Origin: Polyangium jinanense
GTDB lineage: Bacteria > Myxococcota > Polyangia > Polyangiales > Polyangiaceae
NCBI RefSeq assembly: GCF_028435365.1
Contig: NZ_JAGTJJ010000049.1
Coordinates: forward strand, 1-64,000
Reading direction: 5' to 3'
DNA: 64,000 nucleotides
Shown here: in pieces, positions 62,824 to 64,000 of the stretch
How positions within the stretch are numbered: position 1 is the stretch's first letter
Layout of the letters: every line of letters begins with the position of its first letter
Made by a program: the position numbers and the translations under genes
Notes under the pieces: model-generated
What the model saw: only the letters and a program-made list of their open reading frames with translations
Database searches by the model: none
Told to the model about the DNA's origin: nothing

Positions 62824-64000
62824 ATGGCCTCGACGAACCTTTTCGACTCCCGCTTCGCACTGTTTCTCGCGCCTCTCGCCCTGGCCGCCTCGACGACCCT
62901 CGTGGGATGCGCGGGCGACGACGTCTCGACGCTCGGCGACGAGGCTTCCGTGGATGCCGAGAGCGCCGCGGGCCTCGGGCTCGGCGCGCGGGGCGCGGAG
63001 GTGCGCGGCGTGTACGAGTATCTGCGTCGCTATGGGTATTACCAGAACGAGGAGCTCGCCGAGCATTACGCCGACTGGACGCCCGCCGTCTCACGCGAGC
63101 CGGCCGATCCGGAGCTCTTCGACGAGGCCCTCGAAGAGGGCGTGCGCCTCTACCAGGCCCAGCACGGCCTGCCCGTGACCGGCGTCGTCGACGCCGCGAC
63201 GCAGCGAATCATGCAGATGCCGCGCTGCAGCCACCCCGATTATTACGATCCGCCGAGCGTCGTGCCGACCCTCGACATCGACCCCTACACGCACTTCGGC
63301 GGGACCTGGTCGTCCACGGCGCTGACCTATCGGTTCGCGAATTACACCTCGGACTTCGCCCAGGCCTCCGTTCGCTCCGCGATCGAGAACGCGCTCTTCT
63401 CGTGGCGATCCTCCTCGTCCTTGAGCTTCTCCGAGGTGAGCTCGGGCGAGAACATCTCGTTCGGGTTCTACACGGGCAGCCATGGCTGCAGCAGTGCATT
63501 CGACGGCTCGTCCGGCGTCCTCGCCCACGCCTATTCGCCGGGCGGCGGCCTCGGAGGCGACGTGCATTTCGACGACGCGGAGGGCTGGTCCTCGGCCTAC
63601 CTCGAGACCGTCGCCCTGCACGAGGTCGGTCACGCCCTCGGCCTCGGCCATTCGACCGACTCGGCCGCGACCATGTATGCGTATTACACCGGCAACGACA
63701 CCTCGCTCGCGGACGACGATCGCGCGGGCATCTGGTCGCGTTACGCCGCGTATGCGTCGCCGTCGGGCTGCGGCTGGCTTTCTTCCGGCCAGGGGCTCGG
63801 GGCGGAGCAATCGGTCTGGTCGTGTGACGGCCGCTTCCAGCTCAAGTTCCAGGGCGACGGCAACCTCGTGCTTTACCAGGGCGGCTCGCCGCTCTGGGCC
63901 TCCGGCACGAACGGCAAGGGCGGCGACCGCGCCATCATGCAGGAGGACGGCAACCTCGTGATCTACAAGTCCACGGGCCAGCCCGTCTGGGCCTCGGGCA
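62824..64000 (+). CDS. matrixin-type zinc metalloprotease lipoprotein with lectin repeats (partial)
   Basis: At least 392 residues; the frame runs off the window. A lipobox-like LVGC (Cys29) follows the signal peptide. Residues about 50-130 form a peptidoglycan-binding-like domain (PVTGVVDAATQRIM), then a cysteine switch PRCSHPD (133-139), a metzincin site HEVGHALGLGH (266-276) and a Met-turn near Met284. A bulb-type lectin (B-lectin) domain starts near 335 (FQGDGNLVLYQGGSPLWAS) and continues past the end. It is a secreted predation- or matrix-degrading enzyme by type. The promoter is sigma-54-like, suggesting activation by an enhancer-binding protein. Confidence 0.9.
   Translation, partial: MASTNLFDSRFALFLAPLALAASTTLVGCAGDDVSTLGDEASVDAESAAGLGLGARGAEVRGVYEYLRRYGYYQNEELAEHYADWTPAVSREPADPELFDEALEEGVRLYQAQHGLPVTGVVDAATQRIMQMPRCSHPDYYDPPSVVPTLDIDPYTHFGGTWSSTALTYRFANYTSDFAQASVRSAIENALFSWRSSSSLSFSEVSSGENISFGFYTGSHGCSSAFDGSSGVLAHAYSPGGGLGGDVHFDDAEGWSSAYLETVALHEVGHALGLGHSTDSAATMYAYYTGNDTSLADDDRAGIWSRYAAYASPSGCGWLSSGQGLGAEQSVWSCDGRFQLKFQGDGNLVLYQGGSPLWASGTNGKGGDRAIMQEDGNLVIYKSTGQPVWASG

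Overview
The window is GC-rich (about 70%) and gene-dense, with very strong G/C bias at third codon positions. Many genes overlap by 4 bases (ATGA or GTGA), and many products are secreted lipoproteins. The gene content points to a myxobacterium, most likely of the Polyangiales (Sorangium or Polyangium-like): a MYXO-CTERM sorting signal, Gly-rich and Cys-rich lipoproteins, a Hanks-type kinase, VWA and MoxR clusters, many STAND-type regulators, and a sigma-54-like promoter. I see no rRNA, tRNA, CRISPR array, insertion sequence or phage genes.

Layout, left to right. 1-8.3 kb: the tail of an upstream gene, an M1 aminopeptidase lipoprotein, a frameshifted Rpn/PD-(D/E)XK-type gene, a RidA-like protein, a pair of zinc-ribbon beta-propeller proteins and a DsbA-like lipoprotein. 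8.3-13.2 kb: an array of five intergenic hairpins, a two-gene TssM/TssL-like module, enolase, a glycine-rich RRM protein and a universal stress protein. 13.5-16.4 kb: a sulfate-type ABC transporter (cysTWA) with no binding protein. 16.4-24.9 kb: a coiled-coil protein, a lipoprotein, a PHP-domain protein and a DUF58-VWA-VWA operon. 25-29.3 kb: a large Cys-repeat lipoprotein and a serine hydrolase. 29.6-37.9 kb: an HTH-STAND-TPR regulator, a 2OG-Fe(II) oxygenase, a Uma2 endonuclease, a kinase-PEGA-lipoprotein operon and a NADAR protein. 38-42 kb: a MYXO-CTERM protein, signal peptidase I, and an ECF sigma factor coupled to an anti-sigma-like VWA protein. 42-50 kb: an operon of coiled-coil protein, MoxR, membrane protein, ABC ATPase and ABC permease. 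50-55.9 kb: a hypothetical gene, then a three-gene operon with the hallmarks of a polymorphic nuclease toxin, its probable immunity protein and a lipoprotein partner. 56-64 kb: a large P-loop ATPase with repeats, secreted and low-complexity lipoproteins, and a matrixin-type metalloprotease running off the end behind a sigma-54-like promoter.

The best candidate for an undescribed system is the lipoprotein-toxin-immunity operon at 51125-55892. The toxin has a signal peptide, a coiled coil, a pretoxin-like segment and a C-terminal PD-(D/E)XK-like domain. Base composition falls sharply over that C-terminal domain and the downstream gene. Other points of interest are a set of apparently leaderless genes with a TA-N3-T box 6 bases before the start codon, the hairpin array after the DsbA-like gene, and the minimal tail-anchored TssL/TssM pair. 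All functional calls come from reading motifs; no database search was run.
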